Shown here: one piece after another, positions 62,679 through 64,000 of the stretch | Numbering within the stretch: position 1 is the first letter of the stretch | Layout: the number at the start of each line of letters is the position of its first letter | Assembly: GCA_029256185.1 (NCBI GenBank) | Contig: JAQSYI010000027.1 | Span: 85,807-149,806, forward strand | Direction: 5' to 3' | Source of the DNA: Paenibacillaceae bacterium | GTDB lineage: Bacteria; Bacillota; Bacilli; Paenibacillales; NBRC-103111 | Length of the DNA: 64,000 bases | Made by a program: the position numbers and the translations under genes | The notes under the pieces: generated by a model | Databases searched by the model: none | Told to the model about the DNA's origin: nothing | What the model saw: only the letters and a program-made list of their open reading frames with translations

Positions 62679-63851
62679 CTAGTCGTGAATCGTAAGCTCC
62701 GGCATGACCGCCTGAAGCTTCTGCTTGGCGCTCTCCCACGTGGCTCCGATAGTCTTCCAATCCTCCTGCTCCAGCTTCTGCAGCGGAATGACCCGGTAGG
62801 TGCGCCAATTTTTGTATTTGTTGTACGTGGGAATGAATTCGGGAGACTGCAGCGCTATCGTTGTCTTGCCGTTGTCCACCGTCTTCACAACCTCCACCTG
62901 GCCGATTCCCCCCAGCAGCTGGGGAAGCTTGGACTGGGCGGACAGAAAATTGCCCAGTGAATACATCACCAGCGTCCTGCTGCCGTCGGGACGGCCGATC
63001 CATTCGAAGGTCTGCAGCACATGGGGATGGGTGCCGATGATGATGTCCACTCCCCACTCCGCCAGCTTCGCAGCAAGAGCCTTCTGGTCAGCATTGGCTG
63101 CCAGTTGATTCTCCGCTCCCCAGTGCATGGCGACAACGGATACATCCGCCGCTTTTTTCGCAGCCTCTACCTCCTGCCGGATCCGCTCCGGGTCAATCAG
63201 ATTGACCAGATAGGGCTTGTCCTGGGGAACCGCAATACCGTTGGTGCCATACGTGTAGGAAAGAAACGAGAAGCTGATGCCCTGGCTGGTCAGTGCCCGG
63301 AGAGTTTGCCGGTCCTCCTCGCTGCGGAAAGCACCCGTGTACGGGATACCCAGCTTGTCCCAGTAGGCGGTGGCGGAGAGCACTCCCTTCTCCCCTTTGT
63401 CCAGCGTGTGGTTGTTCGCCATGGTCACCAGATCCACTCCCGCGTCGAGCAGCGCGTCTCCCACCTCATGGGGGCTGTTGAACATGGGATAAGAGGACAG
63501 GCCCAGCTCCTTGCCGCCGGTGATGCTTTCCTGATTGGCTACCAATACATCCGGCTTGAGCAGAAACTCCCGCACCGGCGCAAGCATCGGCTTGAAATTA
63601 TAGCCTCCGGTCTGAGGATCGGCGGCATCTTGATAGACAGTATTGTGAATGAGCACATCACCAATCGCCGCCAAGGTAGCCTTATATACAACAGGAGGCT
63701 TCGGTGTGGCAGGGGAAGGGGAAGGGGTGAAAGAGACGGCTGGAGACACGGGAGACAGACTGGCCGCTTCCGGAATCCCTGGAGAATTCCGGCTCTCGCA
63801 TGCCGCTGCAACCGCGACAAAAAACACAAACAAGGCCAAGCGTTTCATCAT
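62679..63851 (-). CDS. CapA-family lipoprotein (PgsA/metallophosphatase-like)
   Basis: 390 residues from ATG 63851 (ATG 63848 is equally possible), behind GGAG. It has a short signal with an AAAC lipobox and a Ser/Pro linker. The CapA domain is shown by AAIGDVLIHNTVY, VANQESITGG, VTMANNHTLDKGEKG, SVVAMHWGAEN and DIIIGTHPHVLQ, a calcineurin-like metal site outside the membrane. In Bacillus, PgsA/CapA helps make or anchor poly-gamma-glutamate; no pgsBC genes are here, so a peptidoglycan or lipid phosphatase role is equally possible. Confidence 0.88.
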   Translation of the reverse strand: MMKRLALFVFFVAVAAACESRNSPGIPEAASLSPVSPAVSFTPSPSPATPKPPVVYKATLAAIGDVLIHNTVYQDAADPQTGGYNFKPMLAPVREFLLKPDVLVANQESITGGKELGLSSYPMFNSPHEVGDALLDAGVDLVTMANNHTLDKGEKGVLSATAYWDKLGIPYTGAFRSEEDRQTLRALTSQGISFSFLSYTYGTNGIAVPQDKPYLVNLIDPERIRQEVEAAKKAADVSVVAMHWGAENQLAANADQKALAAKLAEWGVDIIIGTHPHVLQTFEWIGRPDGSRTLVMYSLGNFLSAQSKLPQLLGGIGQVEVVKTVDNGKTTIALQSPEFIPTYNKYKNWRTYRVIPLQKLEQEDWKTIGATWESAKQKLQAVMPELTIHD

Positions 63852-64000
63852 ATGACATTTTACTCCTTATTATGACTTGTACCGCTAAAGTACCACAGAA
63901 GTTGAACCTCCGCACCCTTGAAAGGGTGGGATTCTTAGCTAGTTAACGGGCGCATACGTTTCCGCTTTGCCCAACTGCTAAGTTAAGGGCTAGTTCAATA
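63852..64000. other. Intergenic window end
   Basis: Upstream region of the CapA-type gene. A short hairpin CACCCTT (63913-63919) with AAGGGTG (63922-63928) is the only structure seen. Confidence 0.4.

Overview
The window looks like chromosome of a spore-forming, low-to-mid GC Gram-positive bacterium of the Paenibacillus type. The signs are: SpoVB, a SpoIID-type protein and ComN; YesM/YesN-like two-component systems paired with LplB/LplC-type sugar permeases; and strong AGGAGG ribosome binding sites throughout. The species cannot be named from sequence reading alone. No tRNA or rRNA gene was seen.

Bases 1-35,052 are a carbohydrate-acquisition region with three ABC importers of the binding lipoprotein plus two permeases type and no ATPase of their own. 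(i) On the minus strand, a sialidase-like protein, a large BNR/Asp-box propeller, two permeases and a binding protein cut by the window edge form one apparent operon. (ii) On the plus strand, a LacI regulator is followed by a binding protein, two permeases and a PHP metallohydrolase; a metallophosphatase is divergent from them. (iii) On the minus strand, a response regulator and histidine kinase are followed, after a terminator, by two permeases, a binding protein, a 1507-residue secreted protein that I cannot place in a family, and a GH97 glycosidase. A GH2 enzyme, a membrane-bound AraC-type regulator and a soluble AraC regulator lie between (i) and (ii).

Bases 35,053-39,389 are an accessory island. 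Two orphan CRISPR arrays with type I-C-like 32-bp repeats, and no cas genes in the window, each abut a copy of the same leader-like module of about 130-170 bp in the same orientation. Between them are a HepT-MntA toxin-antitoxin module, in which each gene carries an in-frame ochre codon, an RCC1-like repeat protein and a 59-residue ORF.

Bases 39,390-64,000 are mostly conserved housekeeping genes: a FapA-type protein and a GAF protein, then (minus strand unless noted) apt, recJ, a CDF transporter, secF, secD, comN, spoVB (plus), a DUF421 protein, a small membrane protein (plus), a flavin reductase (plus), yajC, tgt, queA, a SpoIID-type protein, a DCC protein, ruvB, ruvA, ruvC and a CapA-type lipoprotein. 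This resembles the ruv-queA-tgt-yajC-secDF-recJ-apt order known in Bacillus.

The window is unusually repeat-rich: three copies of a MITE-like element of about 166 bp, intergenic 52-bp and 65-bp tandem repeats, two related clusters of AATAAGGGAA palindromes, and low-complexity in-frame insertions at domain borders or loops of at least six genes in the sugar region.
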